Origin: an uncultured Kiloniellaceae bacterium | Lineage (GTDB): Bacteria > Pseudomonadota > Alphaproteobacteria > Kiloniellales > Kiloniellaceae | Direction: 5' to 3' | DNA: 64,000 nucleotides | Assembly (NCBI GenBank): GCA_947493695.1 | Contig: CANLSF010000001.1 | Coordinates: 992,001 to 1,056,000 of the forward strand | Part shown: positions 17,817-26,632 of the stretch, piece after piece | Layout: each line of letters begins with the position of its first letter | Numbering within the stretch: the first letter of the stretch is position 1 | Translations under genes and position numbers: made by a program | Notes under the pieces: model-generated | What the model was told of the DNA's origin: nothing | The model's database searches: none | The model's input: the letters and a program-made list of their open reading frames with translations, nothing else

Positions 17817-18557
17817 GTGCTCGTTTTTGAAAATCTTGAGCCGCTGTCGCTGGCTTATGCGACTGCTGTTTTGTTCGTGGCCTATCTGGTGCGCGGTGTC
17901 GCAGGCTTTGGTTCGGGCCTGATTGCGGTTCCACTTCTGGTTCAGGTCTTTCCCGTACAGGAAGTCGTTCCCCTGGTGGTGTTTCTGGATTATGTGGGCT
18001 CGGCCAGCCAGGGCTTGAAAAACCGGAAAGCCATTGCCTGGCGCGAGCAGTTACCACTTATTCCCTTCAGCCTGATCGGAGTTGCAGCTGGCCTGGCGCT
18101 ACTCTCAATTGCGAAGGAAGCCGTGCTTGCGCAGGCGCTCGGTGTCTTTGTGATTGTCTACGCGGTGTATCAGCTTCTGCCCTTCCCGACCCTGACCGGT
18201 TCCCGTATCTTTGCTGCGCCTTTCGGACTTCTCGGCGGTTTTGTTGGCACCATCTTTGGCACCGGCGGCCCTTTCTATGTCATTTATCTCGGCTTGCGGT
18301 CTTTGGACAAAAGCTCCTTCCGCGCAACTTTCGCCGTCAACTTTCTGATCGATGGCGCGATCCGCCTGGGGGCTTTCGCTCTCTTCGGCCTTTTCCAGGG
18401 TGGTGTTTTCCTGGGCTCGGTCGCGGCGCTTCCCATTGTCGGATTGGGTCTCTGGCTGGGTGGCAAGGTGCACACCGAATTGAGTCAGAAAGCTTATGTC
18501 AGGATCATCAGTGCGGTGGTCTTTGTCAGCGGTGTTTTGTTGCTGTTCAAGATGTGA
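17817..18557 (+). CDS. TauE/SafE family sulfite/organosulfonate-exporter-like permease
   Basis: A 246-residue inner-membrane protein with about eight TM helices. The opening segment AYLVRGVAGFGSGLIAVPLL and the mid-protein repeat of that motif, GLLGGFVGTIFGTGGPFYVIYL, are the two halves of the TauE/SafE signature. Members move sulfite, sulfoacetate or other small anions. It starts with GTG at 17817, immediately after the TAG of the dioxygenase gene, with AGGGG about 11 bases upstream. The coupling suggests the permease exports or imports a substrate or product of that dioxygenase. Confidence 0.86.
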   Translation: MLVFENLEPLSLAYATAVLFVAYLVRGVAGFGSGLIAVPLLVQVFPVQEVVPLVVFLDYVGSASQGLKNRKAIAWREQLPLIPFSLIGVAAGLALLSIAKEAVLAQALGVFVIVYAVYQLLPFPTLTGSRIFAAPFGLLGGFVGTIFGTGGPFYVIYLGLRSLDKSSFRATFAVNFLIDGAIRLGAFALFGLFQGGVFLGSVAALPIVGLGLWLGGKVHTELSQKAYVRIISAVVFVSGVLLLFKM

Positions 18558-18570
18558 TGATGGGGGCGGC

Positions 18571-19581
18571 GTGAATCCTATGTTCAGGTTTGGTGTGTGG
18601 TTTCCGCTTCTCTGTATCCTACTCGCAGGCTGCGCCGGTGGTTCCCGCACATTTGGCGTTCCCCCTATCGTCAAACCGGATCCTATTCATCGGACGGACC
18701 CCAGGCTCATCCAAAATCCGCCTGCCGATATCCTCGCCCAATTTACTGTTGATGCAGAGGGTTACATCGTTGACGGCCCGCGAACTCATCCGAGCGAACC
18801 AGTGGATCACACCCTGCTTCTGACCAATGCTGTCATAGCCGACAGTTTCGCCAAAGTCGCTCTTGGAACCGGTGAGGAGAATGATTCGAGTTTTACGCCG
18901 TTCGGCAGAGAAAAAAGAGACAACCCCTGGGAAGGCAAAGTCTCAAAATACGATCAGGATATTGGGCAGCAGATATATTACCGTGGCGGCATCATTTCTG
19001 GCCGATTTTATCAAACCCTCGACCAATCCGTGAAGGGGATATCAAAAAACACCGGTATCGGCATCTCGTTCCGACCTGAAAACGAGCCCGACGCGTACTT
19101 CTTCTATTTCTTTTTTGAAGGCTTGGACGACGCTCGAGAGGCAGCGAGCCACTTCCACGTCTTGGCCAATGAAAGTGAACCAGGAACAGAGCGCCACGAC
19201 TCAATGCTACTTGTTGCGAACATCTTCGACCGCATTTACAGAAGGGGTCGGGAATCCTGCTATGCCTACCCTACTACCAATGGTGACGACTCGCGCGCCA
19301 GTACGCTTATCGTTTTTTTTCTGAGTTTGCCGAGTGAAATCCTAGATACCTGCGCATACGAGGAAACGATCCAGGCCATGGGATTGTTCAGTGATGATAA
19401 CTCGCTGTTCAACACTAAATTCACCGACGCCTTCAAAGAGTATCTCGTTCCGACAGAGCTCGACTGGATGATGCTCCGGATCCTCTATGACGAGCGGATC
19501 AAACACGGCATGACCCTGGAAGAGGTCATGCCGATTGTTCACCAAATTCTCTCCGAAACGCGCCCGCACGGTGACCCGTAA
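18571..19581 (+). CDS. DUF2927-like lipoprotein
   Basis: A 336-residue predicted lipoprotein: FPLLCILLAGC forms a signal and lipobox near residue 20. The mature domain (DIGQQIYYRGGIISGR, CYAYPTT, TCAYEETIQAMGLFSDD, ELDWMMLRILYDERIKHGMTLEEVMPIV) matches my memory of the DUF2927 family. The C-terminal pattern, with a Cys-Glu-Glu-like segment and a Met-Leu-X-X-Leu-Tyr-Asp motif, is common in secreted alphaproteobacterial proteins of unknown function. The start could be GTG 18571 (GGGGG just upstream) or ATG 18580. It begins 13 bases after the permease gene but has no evident link to it. It is convergent with the amidase, with 34 bases between stops. Confidence 0.7.
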   Translation: MNPMFRFGVWFPLLCILLAGCAGGSRTFGVPPIVKPDPIHRTDPRLIQNPPADILAQFTVDAEGYIVDGPRTHPSEPVDHTLLLTNAVIADSFAKVALGTGEENDSSFTPFGREKRDNPWEGKVSKYDQDIGQQIYYRGGIISGRFYQTLDQSVKGISKNTGIGISFRPENEPDAYFFYFFFEGLDDAREAASHFHVLANESEPGTERHDSMLLVANIFDRIYRRGRESCYAYPTTNGDDSRASTLIVFFLSLPSEILDTCAYEETIQAMGLFSDDNSLFNTKFTDAFKEYLVPTELDWMMLRILYDERIKHGMTLEEVMPIVHQILSETRPHGDP

Positions 19582-19615
19582 AGATCAGGTTGCCGCTCAG
19601 GGTTTTGTATCGGAT

Positions 19616-20908
19616 CTACAGCAATGCCTGAGTACAGTCCTTCGCGATGTTCAGCAGGCTGTGGTCATAGCCGCCCGGTGCTGTCAGCATGACACCAATG
19701 GTCTCCTCCTCGAATTTGTAGGGCAGTGAAATACTGCAGCCGTTCAGTACGTTCCCGAGAGACGGGTTCCTCAGGGTGAGCAGGTTCAGACGGTAATACT
19801 CCTCGTCCTTCTCAAAGGCAGTGAGATCCGGTGCCAGGATCGGCGTTGTCGGAAGCAGCAGGACGCGGTTCCCCACTTCCTGATGGTAGGCGTCGATAAA
19901 CGCAGCCCGCGCGTTGAGGGTCTTGCGGTAGGCCACGGCATCCAAACCCTCGGCGCGCTGCAAGCGGCTTAACACACGTGGATCGAAGAGTTCAGGTTTG
20001 CTGTCGAAAAAGTCGTCGTACTCCGCGCGGGATTCGATTGCGGCGAACTGCCAGACTGCGAGCTCCTTATAGCGTTCGAGGCAGGCGAGATTTTTGACAA
20101 CAACCGCATAGCCGGCGTCCGAGATTTGAGCGACGGCCTTTTCGAAGGCCTTGGCAACCAAGGGGTCGAGTTCATCCAGACCGAAGTTGACGGGCATGAT
20201 GAATTCCTGCTGCAAACCCTGCGCAGCAGTGGGCGTTTCACCTGTCATAACGTTATAAGCGATTTCACAGGCTTCAACGCTCCTCGCCATGGGGCCGACG
20301 CTGTCCAGACTCTGTGACAAGGCCTTGCAGCCGCGGCGCGAAACGCTGTCCTGGGTCGGCTTGAAGCCGACGATGCCGTTGAAGGCAGCGGGAATACGCA
20401 GGGATCCACCGGTGTCGGTGCCGATGGCGATGTCCGCAATGCCCCGGGCGACTGAGACTGCACCTCCTGATGTGGAACCGCCCGGAATACGACCGGACAC
20501 AAGAGCATTGTCCGGTGTTCCGAAGTGCGGGTTCAGCCCAAGTCCGGAATAGGCCAGTTCGGTCATATTGGTATGCCCGGTCAGGATGGCCCCGGCATCG
20601 CGAAGCCGCCTGATAGGTGGTGCATCAGACTTTGCTATGGGTTGTTCAGCGAGAAAACGCGTGCCGGCTCGGGTGACAAAGCCTTCCACGTCGAATAGAT
20701 CCTTGACGCTCACCAGTGCGCCGCAAAGCGGAGAATCAGAGACATCTTTTAAACCCTCAAGCTGGTCACGTGCCTGATCGAAAAATGTTTCCGTGAAGAT
20801 ACTCCGAAGCTCCGGCGTATCCGCGTTCACGCGCGCGATGACATCTTCCAGGCGGCTTTCCGCTGTTTCAGGGGACCAGGGGTTTTGATGCGTCATCGTT
20901 GTTCTCAT
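19616..20908 (-). CDS. Amidase (amidase-signature family, allophanate-hydrolase-like)
   Basis: Hydrolyses a C-N amide bond by a Ser-cisSer-Lys triad. In the 430-residue protein the Lys is in ALVSVKDLFDVEG and the glycine/serine-rich signature is GRIPGGSTSGGAVSVA followed by DTGGSLRIPA, all intact. The cut-down C-terminus, with LLLPTTPILAPD, fits AtzF/allophanate-hydrolase-like or general amidases; the substrate is unknown. Its ATG at 20908 overlaps the LysR stop (ATGA), so it is the last gene of the minus-strand TRAP operon. Placing a hydrolase at the end of a transporter operon suggests that it acts on an imported amide or a metabolite of it. Confidence 0.87.
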   Translation of the reverse strand: MRTTMTHQNPWSPETAESRLEDVIARVNADTPELRSIFTETFFDQARDQLEGLKDVSDSPLCGALVSVKDLFDVEGFVTRAGTRFLAEQPIAKSDAPPIRRLRDAGAILTGHTNMTELAYSGLGLNPHFGTPDNALVSGRIPGGSTSGGAVSVARGIADIAIGTDTGGSLRIPAAFNGIVGFKPTQDSVSRRGCKALSQSLDSVGPMARSVEACEIAYNVMTGETPTAAQGLQQEFIMPVNFGLDELDPLVAKAFEKAVAQISDAGYAVVVKNLACLERYKELAVWQFAAIESRAEYDDFFDSKPELFDPRVLSRLQRAEGLDAVAYRKTLNARAAFIDAYHQEVGNRVLLLPTTPILAPDLTAFEKDEEYYRLNLLTLRNPSLGNVLNGCSISLPYKFEEETIGVMLTAPGGYDHSLLNIAKDCTQALL

Positions 20909-21774
20909 ACCTCAATGTAACCTTGGGCAACCTTGACGGCTAAGTCTGCTGCCTGTGCGCAAAGCGCGTTTCTGGGATCACCGATAAAGGACGCGGTGAA
21001 ATGAAGAGGGGGCAGTTTCCAGCCCGGATCAAATTCGACGATGCGTCCCTGCTTTACCATCTCGCGGCCAAGCTGTTGGGGGAACATGCCTATGCCGATT
21101 CCTGAGGCGACCATTTCCAGGCCTGCAAAGATCGAGCTTGAAGGAAAGATCTGTGTGTTGTCGCCGTAGCGATCCGTCAATTCGCGGCGTAATTCCCGAT
21201 AAGGCCGCGAATTGCGATTGTAGGAGACGACCGGCGTGGTTCGCAGATCGGGTTCCTCAAGTTTCACGGCGCGGAACCAGGAGAGCTCGATTGGCGGCAG
21301 GTCGATGTTATCGACGGTAAATTCCGAGACCGGGCCCATCAGGATCGCAAAGTCGAGCGAACGTTCCAGAAGCTGCTGCCTGAGGTTTACGGTTACGTCG
21401 ACGGAAATCTCTACGTTTAACTGCGGGAATTTCGAATAGAGCTCCGAGAGAAACAGCGGGAGCCAGAGCTGAACAATTGTTTCCGCAACACCGATACGCA
21501 GGAGGCTGTTCACGCTTTCCGCGGGGACGACATCGGCCTTGATCCGCTCGATCAGGTCGGCGATTTTTTCTGCGTAATCGCGTAACAGCACCCCCTGCTT
21601 GGTCAGGGTCACACCGCGTTGCGCCCGCTCAAAGAGTGTCGTGCCAAGTGAGTCTTCAAGCGCTGCGATGCGCGCCGATACGGCAGGCTGCGAGATATTC
21701 ATTTCCTGCGATGCCCGCCGGACACCGCCAAGCCGCGAAACCCACAGAAACGTTCTGAGTTGATCCAATGTCAT
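20905..21774 (-). CDS. LysR-family transcriptional regulator
   Basis: A 289-residue DNA-binding protein with the N-terminal winged HTH (TLDQLRTFLWVSRLGGVRRASQEMNISQPAVSARIAALE) and a C-terminal effector domain. The ATG at 21774 matches the usual start just before the HTH; a further in-frame ATG at 21912 would overlap the upstream gene and add 46 extra residues. It sits unusually inside the operon, between the M24 hydrolase and the amidase, and its stop overlaps the amidase start. It probably controls the operon at the palindrome upstream of the first gene (inference). Confidence 0.9.
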   Translation of the reverse strand: MTLDQLRTFLWVSRLGGVRRASQEMNISQPAVSARIAALEDSLGTTLFERAQRGVTLTKQGVLLRDYAEKIADLIERIKADVVPAESVNSLLRIGVAETIVQLWLPLFLSELYSKFPQLNVEISVDVTVNLRQQLLERSLDFAILMGPVSEFTVDNIDLPPIELSWFRAVKLEEPDLRTTPVVSYNRNSRPYRELRRELTDRYGDNTQIFPSSSIFAGLEMVASGIGIGMFPQQLGREMVKQGRIVEFDPGWKLPPLHFTASFIGDPRNALCAQAADLAVKVAQGYIEV

Positions 21775-21872
21775 ATTCGCACGCCCGCACGGGTGATCAC
21801 CTAAGCTGATAGGAATGTCCTGATTTATCCCGGTTGAATCAATCACTTTGTGAGCGTTTCTCGGAAAGAGTT

Positions 21873-23075
21873 TTACAGTTCCATAAAGGCGATTGGATGT
21901 TTGAGCAGGCATTTGGCACCGGAGTCACCGATCAGGATCATTTCGCCGATCGCAGCCCCGCCTCTGCCCGGCAGAAAATAGTTTGGGTGCAGTTCCAATA
22001 GCATTCCGGGCTGAACGGTCAGATCTCCCCTCGTATTTTGTGCGGGTTGAGGGCTGTCGCCAAAGCATTGCGGAAAGCAATCTGTGATCAGCGGATCTTC
22101 ATAAGATGTTCCCAGGCCGTGCCCGTTTCGGAAGCGAACTATGTTCGAGAGCTCCTGTTCAGAGAAATGACGGCCTAAGATCTGGTCCATCGCATCGGCG
22201 CAGGTGCGCAGACTCTCACCTGGTTTCAAGGCCTCAATACCCGCCTCAAGCATTTCAGATACCTGGTGCCACATGACCTTGTGATGTGCGGGCGCAGACC
22301 CTAGAGATCCCATGCGGATGCCGTGTGCCCAATGACCCGCAACACAGAGCGCAATGCCGAGTAAGACCTGATCACCGGTTTGTGGAACATGGAGACCTTC
22401 TTCAGGCCAATAGCGGGGATGGTCGGCAATGGACCTCGCGGTCAGCCAGGTTCGGCAGTAGTTGGCGCCCAACTCCCGGGCCCTGGTTTCCAGGGCAAGC
22501 TGGATTTCCCAGCAGGCTTTATCCTGTGAGATTTCGTCCTTGAGGGAGCTGAAGAGTCTGTCGCAAATCTTCGCTCCAATGTCGTGGAACGCCAGGGCCG
22601 CATCGTCTTTGACCAGCTGCATCTCGCCAAGTTGCTGGTCTATGGCCTTTGTGTGGAAGCTATCAAGCAATGGGGTAAGTGCTCGGAAGACAGCAAGCGG
22701 CATCTCGTCAAAACCGATCGTTCCGGCAGTCTTCAACGATGCAGACTGTGTTGCGAGGAACGTGGTCCAGTCAGAGGGGCGCAGATCGACGATTTCGATG
22801 TCCTGCAGTGTTTCCCGCGCAACCGGCACCATGAAGGGACTACTGATAACAAGATAAGTGTCCCTATGATCCATGATCAACAGAGATGTCGCCTCATGAC
22901 TGTCCCACCCGGTCAGGTAGCGCAAAGCGCCGTGGGATTTTGACCCTGCGCCCAACGCACTGCCGTATCCGAAAGCCAGAACCGTATCGCATCCGGCTTT
23001 TGATGCGCGCGCGACGATCTTCTGGCGTCGGGTTTTATAGATCTGGGAAGGCAGGTCGGCGGAGGGCGAAATCAC
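21873..23075 (-). CDS. M24-family (creatinase/aminopeptidase P fold) hydrolase with missing metal ligands
   Basis: A 400-residue pita-bread-fold protein with an N-terminal creatinase-like domain (about 10-150) and a catalytic domain (about 155-395). His319 (NGHGLGTSYEDP), Glu361 (LLELHP) and Glu378 (AIGEMILIG) match three of the five family ligands. The two Asp residues normally found in DxG...D are absent in the 238-256 segment (GIALCVAGHWAHG). Creatinase likewise lacks these Asp residues and works without metal, so a creatinase-type C-N hydrolase is more likely than a peptidase (inference). It starts at GTG 23075 with GGGAG ten bases away, 17 bases after DUF2848. Confidence 0.8.
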   Translation of the reverse strand: MISPSADLPSQIYKTRRQKIVARASKAGCDTVLAFGYGSALGAGSKSHGALRYLTGWDSHEATSLLIMDHRDTYLVISSPFMVPVARETLQDIEIVDLRPSDWTTFLATQSASLKTAGTIGFDEMPLAVFRALTPLLDSFHTKAIDQQLGEMQLVKDDAALAFHDIGAKICDRLFSSLKDEISQDKACWEIQLALETRARELGANYCRTWLTARSIADHPRYWPEEGLHVPQTGDQVLLGIALCVAGHWAHGIRMGSLGSAPAHHKVMWHQVSEMLEAGIEALKPGESLRTCADAMDQILGRHFSEQELSNIVRFRNGHGLGTSYEDPLITDCFPQCFGDSPQPAQNTRGDLTVQPGMLLELHPNYFLPGRGGAAIGEMILIGDSGAKCLLKHPIAFMEL

Positions 23076-23092
23076 CGGTTACGATCTCCCAT

Positions 23093-23746
23093 TCAAGAGA
23101 CGATTGGCAATGTCGTCACGTCGTATTCCAGTGTGATCTTGCGACCCAGCGCGGGATCTTCCAATTCCATTCGGTATTCCCGCGCGGGGCGTACCGAACC
23201 GATTGCACCGAGCGTACCGCAGAGCATTCCGGCTTTCTCACCAAAATCCAAGGCTTCCTTCAGATCGGCAAGAGGCCGAATGTTTGACAGAGTTCCTTCT
23301 TGGTAGAGGGTCCATTTGCCACCTTCGTGGATCAAGCAGCGCAGGATCAGGTCGTCCAGGTGATCGGCAACAGAATCGTACTTCCAGAGTTCCTTTGCCA
23401 CAGGTTTAAGGCAGGCCTGTTTTGAATAGGCAACAGAATGGGTCTCCAGATCACGGTCTGTATGATCCGACGCAAGTCCAATCCAGATTTCGCCATTCTC
23501 CTGCGCCAGAAAGGGTTCGACTTCACCGGAAGTTTCGGTCCCAAGCACTTCGATGGATTTTTCCTGTGTTAGCAACCCGCTGGATACCCGATAGAACAAC
23601 GGGACCTGCGAAGGCGGAGCAACACCCAGTTCCCGCAACTCTTCGATGTGATGATCGACGGCGGCTTTATTTCGCCCGGTCCAACCCGCCACGAAAAGCT
23701 GCTCGATGTTCAGGTCGAGCGAATGGTCTGAGGTTACAAATTTCAT
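23093..23746 (-). CDS. DUF2848-like protein
   Basis: A 217-residue cytoplasmic protein. The sequence pattern (FVAGWTGRNKAAVDHHIEELRELGVAPPSQVPLFYRVS; GLASDHTDRDLE; SVAYSKQACLKP; MLCGTLGAIG) is that of DUF2848 as I recall it. Members are found with TRAP transporters and amidohydrolase genes; their fold resembles fumarylacetoacetate hydrolases (family memory, unverified). It is co-directional with the TRAP genes and sits 11 bases after dctM, so it is expected to act on the imported compound. The ATG at 23746 has only a weak ribosome site. Confidence 0.77.
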   Translation of the reverse strand: MKFVTSDHSLDLNIEQLFVAGWTGRNKAAVDHHIEELRELGVAPPSQVPLFYRVSSGLLTQEKSIEVLGTETSGEVEPFLAQENGEIWIGLASDHTDRDLETHSVAYSKQACLKPVAKELWKYDSVADHLDDLILRCLIHEGGKWTLYQEGTLSNIRPLADLKEALDFGEKAGMLCGTLGAIGSVRPAREYRMELEDPALGRKITLEYDVTTLPIVS

Positions 23747-23757
23747 TACGGGTTTCT

Positions 23758-25038
23758 CTATAGATTTGAAGGAAGAAAAAGGGCGATGGCCGGGAAGAGA
23801 ATCAGCAGGCCGGCCATCACCAGCATGGCGACCGCATAGGGTGCGGCACCAATCATGACGTCGGTAAAGCTACCGGCCTTGCGGGCTGCCTGCACGACAT
23901 AGAGGTTGAGGCCGACCGGCGGGGTGATCAGCGCCATTTCGACAAGTAGGATCATCAGAATACCGAACCAGAGTGGGTCGTACCCAAGCTGAACGATCAC
24001 CGGCACCACGATAGGGATCGTTGCGACCATCAGGGAAAGGGTTTCGATAAAGAACCCCAGAACGATGTACATCAGGACGATGACCAACAGCGTTCCGACC
24101 GCGCCCAGACCCAGGTTCTGCAGCAGGTCCTGCAGCGCACGGCTAACACCTGCAGCGGTCAGGACGAAGTTCAGAACATAAGCGCCGATAACGACCAGCA
24201 TAATCAAAGCAGTCGTGCGCACTGTGCCCTTTAGACTCTCGACCAGCATCTCCCGCGATAAAGCTTTTTGTGTCCCCGCAATTATGAAGGAAATTCCAAC
24301 GCCAACCGCGGCAGCCTCTGTGGGGGTCGCCCAGCCGGCATAGATCGACCCCACGATGGCACCGAACAAACCCAGCAAGGGCAGAAGATCTTTGAGACTC
24401 CCAATGCGCCGGCTCCAGCTCACTTTCGTGCCTGGCCCTCCGAGAGACGGTTTGACTCCGCAGACGATGGCTGTCACTGCCATGAAAAGCAGTGCCAGCA
24501 ACAACCCTGGCACCAGTCCGGCCAGGAAGAGTTTCGGGATCGAGGTTTCGGTCAGGAAGCCGTAAACAATGAGATTGATTGAGGGGGGGATCATGATCCC
24601 GAGTGTGCCGCCGGCGGCGATGGCACCCGAAAAGAGTTTTGCGTCGTAACCCAGTTTTTCGGCCTGCGGCATCGCAACGGAAGCAACGGTGGCGGCGGTT
24701 GCGACGGAAGATCCCGAGGTCGCCGAGAAGAGCGTTGCGGTTGCGATATTTGCGTGAATAAGCCCACCCGGTAACCAGGAAACCCAGGCGTCCAGGGCAG
24801 CGTAGGTACGGCGGGCAACTCCGCTGCGCACCAGAACTTCACCGAGCAGGACGAAGAATGGGATAGCGATCAGGGTCGCACTGTTTGAAGAAGACCAGAT
24901 GACTTGGCCGAGGCCGCGCATAAGGGGAAAGGGGCTGAAGAACTGATCAATGCCGAAGGCCAGTAGAAAGAGGACGATACCGACAGGTATTGAAAGCGAA
25001 AGCAGGACGAGAAGTCCGGTGGAGGTAAAGAGAATCAT
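23758..25038 (-). CDS. dctM: TRAP transporter large permease (DctM)
   Basis: A 426-residue membrane subunit with about 12 helices that moves solute using the sodium/proton gradient. The family's features are visible: SNSATLIAIPFFVLLGEVLVRSG, GSSVATAATVASVAMPQAEKLGYDAKLFSGAIAAGGTLGIMIPPSI and LGFFIETLSLMVATIPIVVPV. Its ATG at 25038 overlaps the stop of dctQ (ATGA). It forms a complete TRAP system with the adjacent DctQ and DctP. Confidence 0.93.
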   Translation of the reverse strand: MILFTSTGLLVLLSLSIPVGIVLFLLAFGIDQFFSPFPLMRGLGQVIWSSSNSATLIAIPFFVLLGEVLVRSGVARRTYAALDAWVSWLPGGLIHANIATATLFSATSGSSVATAATVASVAMPQAEKLGYDAKLFSGAIAAGGTLGIMIPPSINLIVYGFLTETSIPKLFLAGLVPGLLLALLFMAVTAIVCGVKPSLGGPGTKVSWSRRIGSLKDLLPLLGLFGAIVGSIYAGWATPTEAAAVGVGISFIIAGTQKALSREMLVESLKGTVRTTALIMLVVIGAYVLNFVLTAAGVSRALQDLLQNLGLGAVGTLLVIVLMYIVLGFFIETLSLMVATIPIVVPVIVQLGYDPLWFGILMILLVEMALITPPVGLNLYVVQAARKAGSFTDVMIGAAPYAVAMLVMAGLLILFPAIALFLPSNL

Positions 25039-25568
25039 ATCTCGTTCCTCACACCTGCGACTTCATCCACGTCGTCGAATTTGGCTTGGACGACGTATAG
25101 GATCACAGCGATCGCAATCACGACTGCGGAAACTGCAAACCATGCCCAGCCGGCGAACCAGAGAGATTGCGGAATCCAGAGCGGTGTTTCCAGAGGGGTG
25201 TTTGCAGTAGCGCCGCTTTTGAGTGTTTTCGCGAGCACCGGCCAAACCCGATAGGCGATCACGACCGCGGTTCCGGCGAGTGAAAGAATGGCGATGGCGT
25301 CGAACAAAGCACGGCCTGCTGGGGCTGCCTTTGCCCGTAGCAGATCGATGCGCACGTGCGCCATAGAGGTCAACGCGTAACTGATGCCCCAACTGGTCGA
25401 AATGGCCATGGCATAGCCCGAGAGCTCGTCAGTGCCGCCGAGCGACAGACCAAAGCGGCGAGCAATGATATCAAGGATGGTGACGGTGACGCTGGCCAGC
25501 AGAAGCAGGCCAGCGATCACAGCCAACCGCTCGTTCATTCGGCGCAGCCAGGTGAGCAGTTGTTTCAT
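25035..25568 (-). CDS. dctQ: TRAP transporter small permease (DctQ)
   Basis: A 177-residue membrane protein with four predicted helices, the small subunit that stabilises DctM. Typical features: LLLASVTVTILDIIARRFGLSLGGTDELSGYAMAISTSWGISYALTSMAHVRIDLL is the DctQ core pattern. ATG start; its stop overlaps the dctM start. It lies 18 bases after the dctP stop. Confidence 0.9.
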   Translation of the reverse strand: MKQLLTWLRRMNERLAVIAGLLLLASVTVTILDIIARRFGLSLGGTDELSGYAMAISTSWGISYALTSMAHVRIDLLRAKAAPAGRALFDAIAILSLAGTAVVIAYRVWPVLAKTLKSGATANTPLETPLWIPQSLWFAGWAWFAVSAVVIAIAVILYVVQAKFDDVDEVAGVRNEI

Positions 25569-25586
25569 CAGTTCGCGCGCTTTTTC

Positions 25587-26627
25587 TTAGTTAAGTTTGA
25601 TGGCAACGCCGGTGGCTTTGCCAACCGTACCGTTCCAGCGTTCGCCCCAGTCTTTCCCGGCGCGTTCGGACCAGTCCGGCAGTACCTTCGAAATCAGGAT
25701 TTCCCGCGCGGTTGCGATATCCGCGTCCGAGACATTAACCAGCTTCATGCTGCGTTTCTCACCCGGGCAGTCGCCCTCGCCGGTCAGGCAGGCGATGTCG
25801 GTGGCCAGAGCGTTCTGTGCGGTTTCCCAGGCGGGTTGCTCCAGACCTGATACCACTTCCTTTTCGAGCAGGGCCTGGTCCTCGGCACTCATGCCATTCC
25901 ACTTATCGAGATTGATCGCAGTGACAACCGGATCCCAGCCGCCGAGCGGGATCGGCATCAGATGGGTGGAGACTTCCCACCAGCCGGCGCTGTAACCCGA
26001 GCCAGCGCCCGTAACCGCGCAGTCGACGACGCCGCGCTGCAGAGCACCCGGCACTTCACCGAAACCGATCGTGACGCCTTCGGCGCCCAGGGCTTCCAGC
26101 AGTTTTGCTGTCATGCGGCCGGAGGCCCGGATTTTCTTACCCTTCAGATCGGCGAGGCCGTTGATGTCTGCATTGCAGAACACGACCTGCGGCGGGTAGG
26201 GCGCAATGCCCAGGACTTTGGCGTTGAAAACATCTTTGAAGATGTCGTCGACCAGTGGGCGCGCGGCCTGGACCATCTTCATGGCGGAGGCGGCGTCGGT
26301 CGCGATCAGGGGAACGTCCAGTCCTTCAAGTGCGGGCGTATCGGATACCGCGTAATCCGCGACCGTCATGCCGACGTCGAAAACGCCGTCACCGAGCATG
26401 CGGAAAACGTCCGAGCCTTTGATGCCCATCTGATCGTGCGTGGTCAGCGAAGTTGAAATCTTTCCACCGCTGGCTTCGGGGAACTTGTCATTCCAGAAGG
26501 GGGCTTCGTATTGCTTGTGAAGTGGTAGACCGCTCCAGCTGCCGACAATTGAGAGATTGTCTTCTGCAAAAGCTGCCGTGCTTGCCACGGTCAACCCGAG
26601 TGCCAATAACCCTGTTCCAATTTTCAT
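25587..26627 (-). CDS. dctP: TRAP transporter substrate-binding protein (DctP)
   Basis: A 346-residue periplasmic solute receptor. It has a Sec signal to about residue 21 (GLLALGLTVASTAAFAE) and a DctP-family body with WSGLPLHKQYEAPFWNDKFPEASGGKIS, DLKGKKIRASGRMTAKLLEALG and VVDCAVTGAGSGYSAGW. The last segment aligns with the ligand-binding Arg region (KIRASGR) of the family, where the Arg binds a carboxylate. This fits a carboxylated amide or N-containing acid as cargo (inference). AAGGA lies 7 bases before the ATG. It is the second gene of the operon. Confidence 0.93.
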   Translation of the reverse strand: MKIGTGLLALGLTVASTAAFAEDNLSIVGSWSGLPLHKQYEAPFWNDKFPEASGGKISTSLTTHDQMGIKGSDVFRMLGDGVFDVGMTVADYAVSDTPALEGLDVPLIATDAASAMKMVQAARPLVDDIFKDVFNAKVLGIAPYPPQVVFCNADINGLADLKGKKIRASGRMTAKLLEALGAEGVTIGFGEVPGALQRGVVDCAVTGAGSGYSAGWWEVSTHLMPIPLGGWDPVVTAINLDKWNGMSAEDQALLEKEVVSGLEQPAWETAQNALATDIACLTGEGDCPGEKRSMKLVNVSDADIATAREILISKVLPDWSERAGKDWGERWNGTVGKATGVAIKLN

Positions 26628-26632
26628 TGTGT

